Below, one piece after another: positions 54,735-63,913 of a stretch of 64,000 nt of DNA (the first letter of the stretch is position 1; every line of letters begins with the position of its first letter). The stretch is from the NCBI GenBank assembly GCA_030323885.1, contig CM059198.1, forward strand, positions 8,764,086 through 8,828,085. Direction: 5' to 3'. The translations under genes were made by a program, and so were the position numbers. The stretch is from Branchipolynoe longqiensis (taxonomy: Eukaryota; Annelida; Polychaeta; Phyllodocida; Polynoidae). The notes under the pieces were generated by a model, which made no database searches, was not told where the DNA came from, and worked only from the letters and a program-made list of their open reading frames with translations.

Positions 54735-55044
54735 TTGAAAATAAATAGTCCACTGATATCCCTAAATACAATGAAATCAGAGGTTCCCGCAATTGCAGAT
54801 CTGATATTATCAAAATATCTAGCACAGAGATCCAGAAAATTAAAGGGACACACATACAAATAGAGCATACCTGCCCTTAAAACACACACACTAACACACA
54901 CACACACACATACTCCCCACCCCGCCCCCATCCCCATATGGGGATGGTGGCGGGGTGGGGGGGGGGGACAAACCTCCCGGAGAAAGGCACCCGTCTACTA
55001 ACAAACTCACGTCCGGCTTGTGGCCCTACACGTAAGTAATAAGC
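54735..55044. other. (CA)n microsatellite and small palindrome
   Basis: (CA)n at 54880-54910; CCCCATCCCCATATGGGGATGG at 54925-54946 is a short palindrome followed by a G run. No gene. Confidence 0.7.
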
Positions 55045-55480
55045 AGTGATCCTGATAGTACACACGTGCCGAGTTCTCTACACATAGCAATAAGCAGTGA
55101 TCCTAATGGTACACACATCCCGATTCCTCTAAACATAGCAATGATCCTCATAGTAGACGCGTCCCGACTTCTCTACACATAGCAATAAGTAGTGAGCCTC
55201 ATAGTACACACATCCCGAGTTCTCTAAACATAGCAATGATCCTCATAGTAGACACGTCCCGAGTTCTCTACACATATCAATAAGTAATGATCCTGATGGT
55301 ACACATGTCCCAGTTCTCTGCACATATCAATAAATAATGATCCTGATGGTAGACATGTCCCAGTCCTCTACATGTAGCAATAAGTAATGATGCTGATGGT
55401 ACACATGTCCCAGTCCTCTATATATAGCAATAAGTAATGATCCTGGTGGTACACGTCCTGAGTTCTCTACATTTCGCTGG
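55045..55480. repeat. About 50-60 bp tandem repeat, 8 units
   Basis: Units of GTACACACGTCCCGAGTTCTCT and ACACATAGCAATAAGTAGTG ATCCTGATG, with some half-length units. Confidence 0.9.
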
Positions 55481-55574
55481 ATCCAATTAAGCAAGACGGT
55501 CAGATCTCCTCAGTGGCACACCCGCTAATAAATATATAAATAAATAAATAATTAAATAGCATGCTGCTGAACAC

Positions 55575-55758
55575 ACCCACCAGCCACATCCGTCACCACC
55601 AGCCACAGCCACAGCCACAGGCGCCACAACCACAGCCACCAGCCACAACCACAGTCACCAGCCACCAGCCAGAGTCACAGCCACCAGCCACCCACCAGCC
55701 GCCACGACAAGTAGCAGCCGTTTGAGGTGGTCTCGGCATGAGGCGTTGTACACACACA

Positions 55759-55801
<43 letters not shown>

Positions 55802-55812
55802 CACACACACCC
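55575..55812. repeat. (CCAGCCACAGCCA)n and (CA)n
   Basis: Degenerate CCACCAGCCACAGCCA repeats at 55577-55712 and a 60-bp (CA)n at 55750-55812. Confidence 0.9.
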
Positions 55813-55861
55813 TACTCCATATAACAAACCACGCATTGACCTCCCGTATAGTCGGCCCCAT

Positions 55862-56627
55862 AAGGCCCTGTCACACTACGACGTTTCCCACCAACGCGCG
55901 TCGATGTGTTGCCTTTTTGGTCGAAACGTCAGTACACGTCCGGTATGTTACCGCCGCGTTACCGCCGCGTCGGTACACGTAGACTGATAGCAACGTGTGA
56001 TCCAACACGTCAGCTCCCGTCGGCGCCCGCTGGCTCGCGCCGATCGTTTTGTGCTTGCACAAAACTTTCGACGGGCCGCAACGCGCGTCAGCGGGCGCGT
56101 TATGGACGCGTTAGCCACACGTCGACACCCGTTGGCGGCGCGCCGGCGGAACGCTGGCAGGACGTTGATCAACGTTGGCATTTTTTTCGCCAAACTGCGA
56201 TCGTTCCGTCGGCGCGTCGGTGTAGTGGGCGCGCTATTGGCGTTGCTCCAGCGTTTCTCGATGCGTTGGACATGTTGCTGGCGCGTCTTGACGTGTTGCT
56301 GGCGCGTCTTCCATGCGCCTAACGTTACCCGGCGTTCTGCGAACCTTTAATGATGCGCTACCCCCAAGCCATCGGCACGCCGTCGGTGCGCCGACAACGC
56401 GCCAATAACACGCTGATGGCCCGCTGGCGGGACGTTGACACTTTGTTCCGCCGCACGTCGAACCACGTTGGCCGCGCGCTCATAGCACGCTACTAACACG
56501 CTGCGCCCCGTCAAACTTTCTGCCAAAATGCCGAAGAGTTGGACGTGTGTCGATGGGTTGCAAATATTTTGCGCGTTGCCGGCACACCGGTGATAAACGT
56601 CGTAGTCTGACAGGGCCTATACATCTA
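55862..56627. mobile_element. CpG-rich TIR element, about 765 bp
   Basis: Left AGGCCCTGTCACACTACGAC GTTT; right AAACGTCGTAGTCTGACAGGGCCT. These are inverted repeats of 24 bp with one mismatch. The interior is dense in CpG and in variants of CGTTGGCGCGTC/GGCGCGCCGGCG, so it contains many nested inverted repeats. Flanks ATA/ATA may be a short target duplication. Frames are long only because of composition. Non-autonomous; superfamily not assigned. A right-end fragment of the same family is at 23710-23760. Confidence 0.75.
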
Positions 56628-56839
56628 TCTGCATATCAGGTCAGACCCCCACGCGCTATTTACAACCTCAACCTCACCCTCAGCCCCACCCCCACCCCTC
56701 ACCCTGCCAACAGTTGCCAACTTGTGTGCGCATGTCTGTTTGTTTGTGGGTGCGTGCATGCGTGTGTGTGTAGGCGTGTAGAGGAGGGACACGGGGAAAG
56801 GGGAGGTGTAGGATGTGTGTTGGCGGTTTTCTTCGTACC

Positions 56840-57265
56840 TTATATACTCAAATATAAGTCGACGAAATTTACCACCGAAACAAATCTCCTATTCTGAGGT
56901 CGCCTTATACTCACGATACCCTACGAGGGAGCATGGATGGCACCCAGGATGACATCTTGTGGCAAATGAGTCTGACTCAGTCAGTGATGATGACTCTGAG
57001 GACATTGACATTGACGCTGGTGATGAATATTACAGTGATGATCTTAGTCATGAGCAGGTACTGCAGTTACTGGAGGAGTCTGATGACGAGTCTGACTTTG
57101 AAGGTTTTTAACTGCCCAGTGGTGTTGCCACCTTGTTGAATATTTGTGCATACATGTGTGTGAATGAAGTTTAATTTGTCAGTAAATAAAATGAAACACG
57201 ACCTATAGTCGGGTTAGGCCTAATTCCAGATATTTCCTTCAAAAATACCCCTCGACTTAAAGTTG
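56840..57265 (+). pseudogene. Possible DNA-transposon relic with acidic C-terminal peptide
   Basis: Bases 56840-56860 (ATATACTCAAATATAAGTCG) and 57200-57230 (CGACCTATAGTCGGG) resemble the ends of transposons with ...TATAAGTCGAC... termini. Between them a plus frame reads NESDSVSDDDSEDIDIDAGD, EYYSDDLSHEQVLQLLEESD and SDFEGF before TAA at 57108-57110. Acidic DSD...SDFEGF-type peptides occur at the ends of pogo- and piggyBac-related transposases; which of these it is cannot be told from 57 residues. Confidence 0.35.
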
Positions 57266-57583
57266 CATAGTCCGATGGTTTAGAATTTCTGTATTTTTTC
57301 TGAGATAAATATATTAGATCGATCACTAGTATCTACTTTACATTATTTCAAAGTTACTTTTATTTTAAATGGTAAACTTTTGAGATATTTTGGGTGCAAA
57401 ATTGGAAAATTAGTTTTGGAAAGCTTGCCAAAAGTCTGACACCGTAGACTTCTGCAGTAACAGGTTCTGTTACATTGACTCACTATTGCCTTCTACGCAG
57501 AAACAAATGCTTAATAAGTGCATCAGTATCTAAGTTAGATATGTAGAATCAAATCTAAATAATTATTTTGGTTTTGAAAATGT
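57258..57583. mobile_element. TTAA-MITE, right end missing
   Basis: TTAA-AGTTGCATAGTCCGATGG at the left; runs to TTTGGTTTTGAAAATG and is cut. Confidence 0.75.
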
Positions 57584-57584
57584 C

Positions 57585-57655
57585 TTGGATACAATCACAC
57601 TGTATATGTGGCTACTTGCCTGACAGGTCAGGGCAGACTGCTACAGTTGTATACA
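57585..57655. mobile_element. SINE-3 distal fragment
   Basis: TATATGTGGCTACTTGCCTG ACAGGTCAGGGCAGACTGCTACA matches the distal part of SINE-3. Confidence 0.5.
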
Positions 57656-57689
57656 CATGAACATATATATATTAAACCACTAAATAAAT

Positions 57690-58020
57690 AGTGTATTTGC
57701 TGGGGTTTTACAGCCAGGCAACATCTAAGGTCATACATAGCAGGATGGGTACTAACTTGTGACCATGTGCACTCATGGTGACTTTCTAGTCCTGCCCCAC
57801 TGGGAGATCAGGCCGCTGGCACCATCACCCAATTTCCCAGTCAGTCACATTATCCTGATACTGAGCAAACCAGTCATTGCCCTATCCTAATAATGTCAAG
57901 TGCTAGGCTAGGTAGTGACAAGTATAAATTTTGTACGTCATTGGTTTGAGTTGGCCGGGTTTCAAACTCCTGACCTTCTGCATGGGAAGGCTCTTACCAA
58001 AAGAGCCACCGCGTCCAGTC
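57690..58020 (-). mobile_element. SINE-1 (-), type II head
   Basis: TTTGCTGGGGTTTTACAGCC to the head CAAAAGAGCCACCGCGTCC. Confidence 0.85.
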
Positions 58021-58161
58021 TATATAAATACATTACATATATATTTAGAATGGTTTTACATTGAATAGAAAGGGCATGAACTGTAGGCCTTTGAAGAGCA
58101 ACCTTCTAAACATTTAAACCCCACATGACCTGTGGTGAGGGGTGAGGACTGATTTTGTCCA

Positions 58162-58776
58162 CTTAAATGTGCATGGTCCAATGCTTTTGAGTTTGTCATT
58201 TTTCTGAGATAAATGAGCCTGTCTCAAAAGGTGATAACTGTTTTTTCTTTTTGTCCATTGTAACGATTGACACAAAACAGCACAGAAACGGTTACACTGA
58301 AAACACAAGGACATTTGCTTCAAATCAATATGTATTCTATTGGGATTATGAAACACCATGTAAAAAACAAATCAGTTTATCCTGAGCAAATGCATAAGTA
58401 GATAGTGTATTGATCGTTACTATGGACAAAGTGTTGTCCCATATGCTTAGCACCTTTTGAGACAGTCTCAAAAATATTAAATTAATTGTTTTAATCCTAC
58501 CATACTTTAATCTGAAGTAACTTTTACTTTAAATGGCAACGTTTTGAGATATTTGAAATGCAAACATGTCAAATTAGTTTTGGCAAGCACGCCAAAACTC
58601 GTAACACCATAGGCTTCGGCAGAAACAGATTCTATTAAATTGCCTCAGTATTCCCTTCTAATTCGCAACAAATGCTAAATAAGTGCATCAGTATCTAAGT
58701 TAGATATGTAGAACCAATTCTAGATAATTGTTTTGGTTTTGAAAATGTGATGCTTCATCGGACTATGCCGCTTTAA
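58162..58776. mobile_element. TTAA-MITE interrupted by a second MITE
   Basis: Left part 58162-58212 (CTTAAATGTGCATGGTCCAA ... GATAAAT) and right part 58472-58776 (ATATTAAATTAATTG ... ATCGGACTATGCCGCTTTAA) make one copy around a foreign 260-bp insert. Confidence 0.8.
58213..58471. mobile_element. Nested MITE with GAGMCTGTCTCAAAAGGTG termini
   Basis: Left GAGCCTGTCTCAAAAGGTG and right CACCTTTTGAGACAGTCTC form a 19-bp inverted repeat with one mismatch. No ORF. Younger than the host MITE. Seen once in this window. Confidence 0.75.
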
Positions 58777-58969
58777 GGTGCACTTCCGTTATGAGATGTA
58801 CATATGTATGCCATAGGTCGACTGAGGACACGCCATAGAACATACAACCGGATAACCATGGTGGTGGGTGGGTGGTTACTTTATCTGGTATGGAACCGGG
58901 CCATGTGAAAGCTGTTCCACAAATGAGCCAAGCATTATTTAGTCATAAATAACCAATTCAATCATACCA

Positions 58970-59190
58970 GACGGGATGGCCGAATGAGTTAGAGCGTCTG
59001 TCTCCCATGTTTGGTAGATCGTGGGTTTGAACCCTGGTCGAGTCAAACCAATGACTTAAAAATTGATACTTATCGCTTCCTAGCCAGGCGCTCGGCATTA
59101 TTAGGATAGGGCAAGGAGCAGTGGAATGAGGAAGACCAATCGTCCACGATTGAAATTTCCCCTGCTTAAACAACTAATGGACCAAAAAAA
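58970..59190 (+). mobile_element. SINE-1b, complete copy
   Basis: Head GACGGGATGGCCGAATGAGT, then TAGAGCGTCTGTCTC, B box GGTTTGAACCC, shared body to GCAAGGAGCAGTGGAATGAG, and the SINE-1b tail CCCTGCTTAAACAACTAATG. Confidence 0.85.
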
Positions 59191-59215
59191 AGAAAAAAAA
59201 CACTCTGTAGAGGGA

Positions 59216-59526
59216 TGAAGGTGGTCTCCGGGAAAAAAAGCGGAAATGCTGATATTCTCCCATAGGTTTAGCACTGTTAGGGAATCGCGGAAAATTCCCG
59301 GAAGTCGGGTTTCATATATATTGGTATACACTGATAGTGCTGCACCGTTTGAAGCATGTATAGTAGTAGTATACGCTGATAGTGCTGCGGCGTTTGGAGC
59401 ATTTATTAGTGGTATACGCTGATAGTGCTGCGGCGTCTGCACCACGTATTAGATCTATCTATGCTGATGGTGCTGCGGGATTGAAACATCCCGGAAATCC
59501 GCGGAATCGCGGAGATCTTTCATCCC
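59216..59526. mobile_element. hAT-like MITE with internal 50-bp repeats
   Basis: AGGGATGAAGGTGGTCTCCG to GATCTTTCATCCCTG. The middle has been replaced by four units of TATACGCTGATAGTGCTGCG (59325-59480). Confidence 0.7.
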
Positions 59527-59959
59527 TGTATGTAGGCACGCATTTTGTAGCATTACATACAAAAGAAGTTAACCATCGCATTAAATTCCATCAACTAAAA
59601 GTATTACAGTAAAACCTCCATGACAAGCCGCAGCTTACATCGAGTAATTAGCCCGATGTGTTCAATGGAAGAATCCTAAATTTGGGGAGTTTCTTTTTTT
59701 TAAATCTTTTCTTTTTAATTTTTTTTTTTTAAAGTAAATAATTGATTAATCTGAAAAGATCTCTTCTCAGCATTGAGGTCTATATATTATTTACTCACAA
59801 GCAAGATACCAAGTTAAATTATTAAACATTAACTTTAACCCATGCACAGCATATAATCTATGAGCTTTTTTTTTTAAACCCACAAAAAAACGAAAAAAAC
59901 TTCTAATTCAGTTGCAAAGCAGTGGAAAATGCAACATATTATTTTGGTAATATGTCATA
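59527..59959. other. AT-rich, no gene
   Basis: T-runs at 59690-59735; nothing recognised. Confidence 0.4.
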
Positions 59960-60290
59960 TCCCAGTCACACGAGAGCCAGTGTTCGCCGCCAACCTCCCA
60001 GCGTCCCATTCGATATATTGATTCAAATACGTGGTCGGTGCCGGGCCGTCGCCACATCACCCGGTGAGCGCGGCATTGCATATTTTGGCATCGCTAGGTC
60101 GGCGCCAGATCAGTGCCCACTCGGCAAACAAGGGGTCGGCGACCTGGTAGCGCCAGGTCGCCAACCACTTTTTAATGGCGCTGACCAAACTGGTCACAAG
60201 GAGGTTGCAAGTGTAGCACTTGCAACCTCCTTGCGACCAAAATTTCCCAAATGGATGCTGGGAGGTTGGCATGCTCACGGCGCCAGCACT
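59960..60290. mobile_element. Nested-palindrome element
   Basis: Contains three nested or adjacent inverted repeats. GCCAACCTCCCAGC (about 59990-60003) pairs with GCTGGGAGGTTGGC (about 60256-60269). GGCGACCTGG/CCAGGTCGCC lies at 60138-60162. Near-perfect 22-bp arms lie at 60192-60213/60217-60238 around a 3-nt loop. Left CAGTCACACGAG resembles the ends of the CpG-rich TIR elements. Probably a non-autonomous DNA transposon. Confidence 0.6.
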
Positions 60291-60679
60291 TAAGGAGGGT
60301 GCAATGAGGACGTTTTGACGTCGCGAATCAATCGTAAGAGAATGCAGGCCTCATGTGGCTGGGGTATTAGGCACAACAAAACATGCTATTAACAACCCAT
60401 ACATGGCGAAGCATCAGTGGAGTATGATGATGCATGATGGCAGCGCCGATTAACAGAGGAGTAGTGATCAGAACGAACCTTAAACTTAACCACCGTTCGA
60501 TATTATATATATATATATTATAGAACATTATATAGCAAATGATACAGCATTATAACATCTGCGGGATACAACCACGGTTGGTGGTTTCCATACAGGGTCG
60601 TTAGTAATGCTACCAGCTTGACAATACCCATAGAACGATCATGTAAATATGACTGAGTATAACAAAATATTGATGCTGT
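60291..60679. other. No gene seen
   Basis: Unique sequence; (TA)n at 60505-60522. Confidence 0.4.
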
Positions 60680-60862
60680 GTGTGTGTTTGTGTGTGTGTC
60701 GGGGTGTGTGTGTGGGTGTGTGTGCGTGTGTGTGCGTGAGTGTGTGTGTACGTGTATGGTTGTATGTGTCTGAGTGTGTGTGTTTGTCTGTGTGTAAGTG
60801 AGTGTGTATGAGTGAGTGTGTGCGTGTGTGTATGTGTGTGAGTGTGTGTGAGTGAGTGGCCA
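60680..60862. repeat. (TG)n microsatellite
   Basis: About 180 bp of TGTG with TGAG and TGCG interruptions. Confidence 0.95.
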
Positions 60863-61455
60863 CCTCTCTCCCCCCACAACAATGGCCACCCCTCTCCCCC
60901 CACACCAATGGCTGTAACATACACTCCCGCACGACAATGGCCACCCCTCTCCCCCAACAACAATGGCCGTAAAGTATGCTCCCCCCTGAAACAGTGATCA
61001 CCCCACTCCCCCACAACAATGGCCGTAACCTACTCACCCCACAACAATGGCCACCCCACTCCCCCACAACAATGGCCATAATGTACACTCCCCTACAGCA
61101 ATGGCCACCCCTCTCCCCCACAACAATGGCCGTAACATATGCTCCCACCTAAACAATGGTCACCCCCACAACAATGGCCGTAACCTACTCACCCCACAAC
61201 AATGGCCACCCCACTCCCCCACAACAATGGCCATAATGTACACTCCCCTACAGCAATGGCCACCCCTCTCCCCCACAACAATGGCCATAACGTATGCTCC
61301 CACCTAAACGATGGTCACCCCCACAACAATGGCCGTAACCTACTCACCCCACAACAATGGCCACCCATACCCCCACAACAATGGCTATAACCTCCCCCAC
61401 ACAACAATGGGCACCTGACAACAATGGCTACCCCATCTCCTCAACAACAATAACG
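60863..61455. repeat. Minisatellite (CCCCACAACAATGGCCAC)n with ~155-bp higher-order unit
   Basis: Short CACAACAATGGCCNN units; a block starting GGCCGTAACCTACTCACCCC recurs at about 61021, 61176 and 61331, giving a near-identical ~155-bp higher-order repeat. Confidence 0.9.
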
Positions 61456-61869
61456 GCAATATAATATATGATTACAACGAAGTATGTGATATGATATATA
61501 TGATATATATACCTTATAATATCTCGATAATAGAGCGGCAACATGCACTTGCAATATGCATGTAGTTTTTGATACACAGTAAAGTGCCCCATGTACATAT
61601 GCTTATATAGGTGTATTACATGACACAAGTCATTAGCCCACATATGAACGGCAAACGCGGGTACTACGACGTGCACTATCTATGACCATAGCCTAGTTCA
61701 CCACTACGCCAACAGAGGGCAGTAGTACTCCCATGACTACTAGCTACGGCGAGTTGCTTGTCAGAGCTCAGACCCCCCAAACAGCAAGTAGCCAAATAGG
61801 TAGAGCTGCCACCTATTGGCAAAAATGTAAACTAAAAGCATGTATCTATAAGGTGAAAGAAATGGTCAT
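61456..61869. other. No gene seen
   Basis: AT-rich with ATAT runs at 61490-61512; otherwise unique. Confidence 0.4.
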
Positions 61870-62075
61870 GTTTGTTACTGTCTCATGCCCCAGCATTATC
61901 TAATGTAAAATCAGGATGACTATCGACTTGTAAGAGTGAGCTCAAGGCGACTTCATTGTGCTGCTTCACCAGGATGCCATTATGGCGGCACCATGACCAG
62001 ACATGCCAATCAGTCCTGACATTGAGCCGATCAGTCCTTGTGTTGCCCTAGTGATGCCGAGCACCAGGAAAGAAG
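61870..62075 (-). mobile_element. Degenerate SINE-1 (-)
   Basis: TCTCATGCCCCAGCATTATC, AGGCGACTTCATTGTGCTGC and GATGCCGAGCACCAGGAAAG follow SINE-1 order with many changes; old. Confidence 0.6.
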
Positions 62076-62094
62076 CGACACCCATCTATTATTT

Positions 62095-62405
62095 GTTTGT
62101 TGTGGTTTTATGTCCTAGCAACATTTAAGGTAATATCAAGATGGGAAGTAACTTTTGTCAATGCGCACTCATTTTGACTTTATAGTGTTACCCCATTGGA
62201 AGACCAGCCCGTGGCCACCATGACCTCATTATCCCAAGTCACATTATCCTGATATTGAGCAAACCAGTCCTTGTCCTATCCTAGTAATGCAGAGCGCCAG
62301 GGTAGGTGGCGACAACTATCAATTTTGTAAGTCATTGGTTTAACTTGGTTGGGTTTCAAACACCTGACCTTCTTCACAGGAAACCTGCGCTCTATGGACT
62401 TGGCT
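62095..62405 (-). mobile_element. SINE-1 (-)
   Basis: TTTGTTGTGGTTTTATGTCC to GAAACCTGCGCTCTATGG in the head. Confidence 0.8.
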
Positions 62406-62429
62406 CTCCGGATTCTGGTAGAATCATCT

Positions 62430-62740
62430 ATTTGGTGTTCGAACCCTGGTAGAGTCAAACCAATGACGTAACAAATGAGGTGATACTGCTAGATACTACG
62501 ATTCGGGGCTTCCTAGCCTGGCACTCGCTATTATTAGGATAGGGCAAGGACTGGTTGGCTCACTGTCAGGATAATGTGACTGAGTGGGATATCGGGTCAT
62601 GGTGCTGGCGGCCTGGTTTCCCAGTGGGACAGAACTATAAAGTTGACATGAGTGCGCGCTGTCACAAGTAGGTACCTGTCCTGATATGACCTTAGATGTT
62701 GCTAGGACTTAAAACAACAACAACAACAACAACAAAAACA
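62430..62740 (+). mobile_element. SINE-1 (+)
   Basis: GGTGTTCGAACCCTGGTAGA through the body to TTGCTAGGACTTAAAACAAC and (CAA)n. It faces the preceding minus copy head to head. Confidence 0.85.
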
Positions 62741-62788
62741 GCAATCTATTCGGCTACCACCTCCAGTCACATCAATTGTGTAAGTCAG

Positions 62789-62962
62789 TGGGGGAATTCG
62801 ACTGGGCCTCTCTATCCAAATATCCAAATATTTCCGAACAAATTCCTATTCGACTGGGACCGGAAGTGGGTTCATATACCGATGATTCGGATGTGTGTAT
62901 GTGGCTCCATCCGATCCATCCGTAAATCTTGCGGATAGAAAGGGCCCAGTCGAATGCCCCCT
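62789..62962. mobile_element. Small MITE, about 173 bp
   Basis: Left GGGGGAATTCGACTGGGCCT and right GGGCCCAGTCGAATGCCCCC are inverted copies; TTCGACTGGG also occurs inside at 62849. No target duplication is clear. Confidence 0.6.
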
Positions 62963-63158
62963 TTGTTTTAACCCGGCTTGGGAATATTTCCATATTCTCC
63001 CACATTTGTAGCAAGTGTTCTACTGATCAGGCGGTCATTCGGTCGGGTTAGCGTAAAGAAAATATGCGCTCAGGGATCTGTTATCTTCACCATTTTTGGC
63101 GTTTTGTTTTGTTTTGAAAAGAGACATCGAAATTTTGTAATACAGTAATGAAACTCAC

Positions 63159-63203
63159 CCTGAAAACTCGGTTAGTCCCTCTCGTATATTAGCACCTACG
63201 TCC
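63159..63203 (-). CDS. TMCC-family protein, upstream internal exon (long form)
   Basis: 45 nt between acceptor ATTTTTTTCAG and donor GTGAGT: one base, 14 codons and two bases, reading DVGANIREGLTEFS plus split Gly. Spliced to 35821-35853 it gives ...EGLTEFSGGVVDNIRG. This matches the TMCC family order, in which a D-V-G-(A)-x-(I/V) ... F-S segment precedes G-V-V-D. The upstream phase (one base needed) shows a further exon beyond 64000. It is therefore the conserved long-form route, bypassing the 38568-38698 exon. Confidence 0.82.
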
Positions 63204-63283
63204 CTGAAAAAAATAATATATAATATAAAATCTAAAACAAAAAAACAACCAAAAAAAAATCAAAATAATTCCACGAAAAGATA

Positions 63284-63284
<1 letters not shown>

Positions 63285-63315
<31 letters not shown>

Positions 63316-63316
63316 T
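63285..63316. repeat. (TAA)n microsatellite
   Basis: AATAATAATAATAATAAT tract, 80 bp upstream (minus sense) of the 63159-63203 exon. Confidence 0.9.
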
Positions 63317-63341
63317 CACCATAAAAGACAGCAAAAGAGGT

Positions 63342-63504
63342 TTATGTGATGCATAACGAATTGTACGAGTATAAATTCTAGGGGAACAATGTCCTATTCA
63401 GATTCCTCTTTACAGCGCATTGGTGGAGTGCCCCCCATCCCTTGCCGGGACGTGAATGTCTACGGGTGCCCCCCCCCCCCTGCGCCTCACACACAGGAGG
63501 AATT
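63342..63504. repeat. Dispersed repeat D
   Basis: TTATGTGATGCATAACGAAT, GAGTATAAATTCTAGGGGAA, GCGCATTGGTGGAGTG, GGGTGCCCCCCCCC and CACACACAGGAGG align with 45210-45395. A TTTATGTGATGCATAAGCAT segment recurs directly after (63503-63523). Confidence 0.65.
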
Positions 63505-63913
63505 TATGTGATGCATAAGCATTATACAGGTATAATTAATCGGAAGATTTCACTCCTTCATTATCTTAACTCATGTATTGTACTGCTCTTACTATTAGTA
63601 TTAATTGGTCATCGACTATGCAACTAGCCCAATTGTGGCGCCCCCTGTCTGAAAATGCTGTAACTTGTCTGGCCACACTCAGTCACTCTGCCCTCGATTT
63701 CTAACTATAAATAAAGTATGTATAATATACATTTATAGATACATATATAATGTATAGATACATAAAAACCTGGATATTTCTTGCTATTGCTTAACTTCTA
63801 TTTTGCCGTATCAGTTATTATCAGCAATATTTGCCATATCTTCCTATTTCAATATATTAGGTAATGATTCAACACGCAAACCTATTTTTCGATGTAATAA
63901 GATTCCATCGTAT
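63505..63913. other. No gene seen
   Basis: AT-rich; the short motif TATAATATACATTTATAGATACATATATAATG is palindrome-prone but not assigned. Confidence 0.4.
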
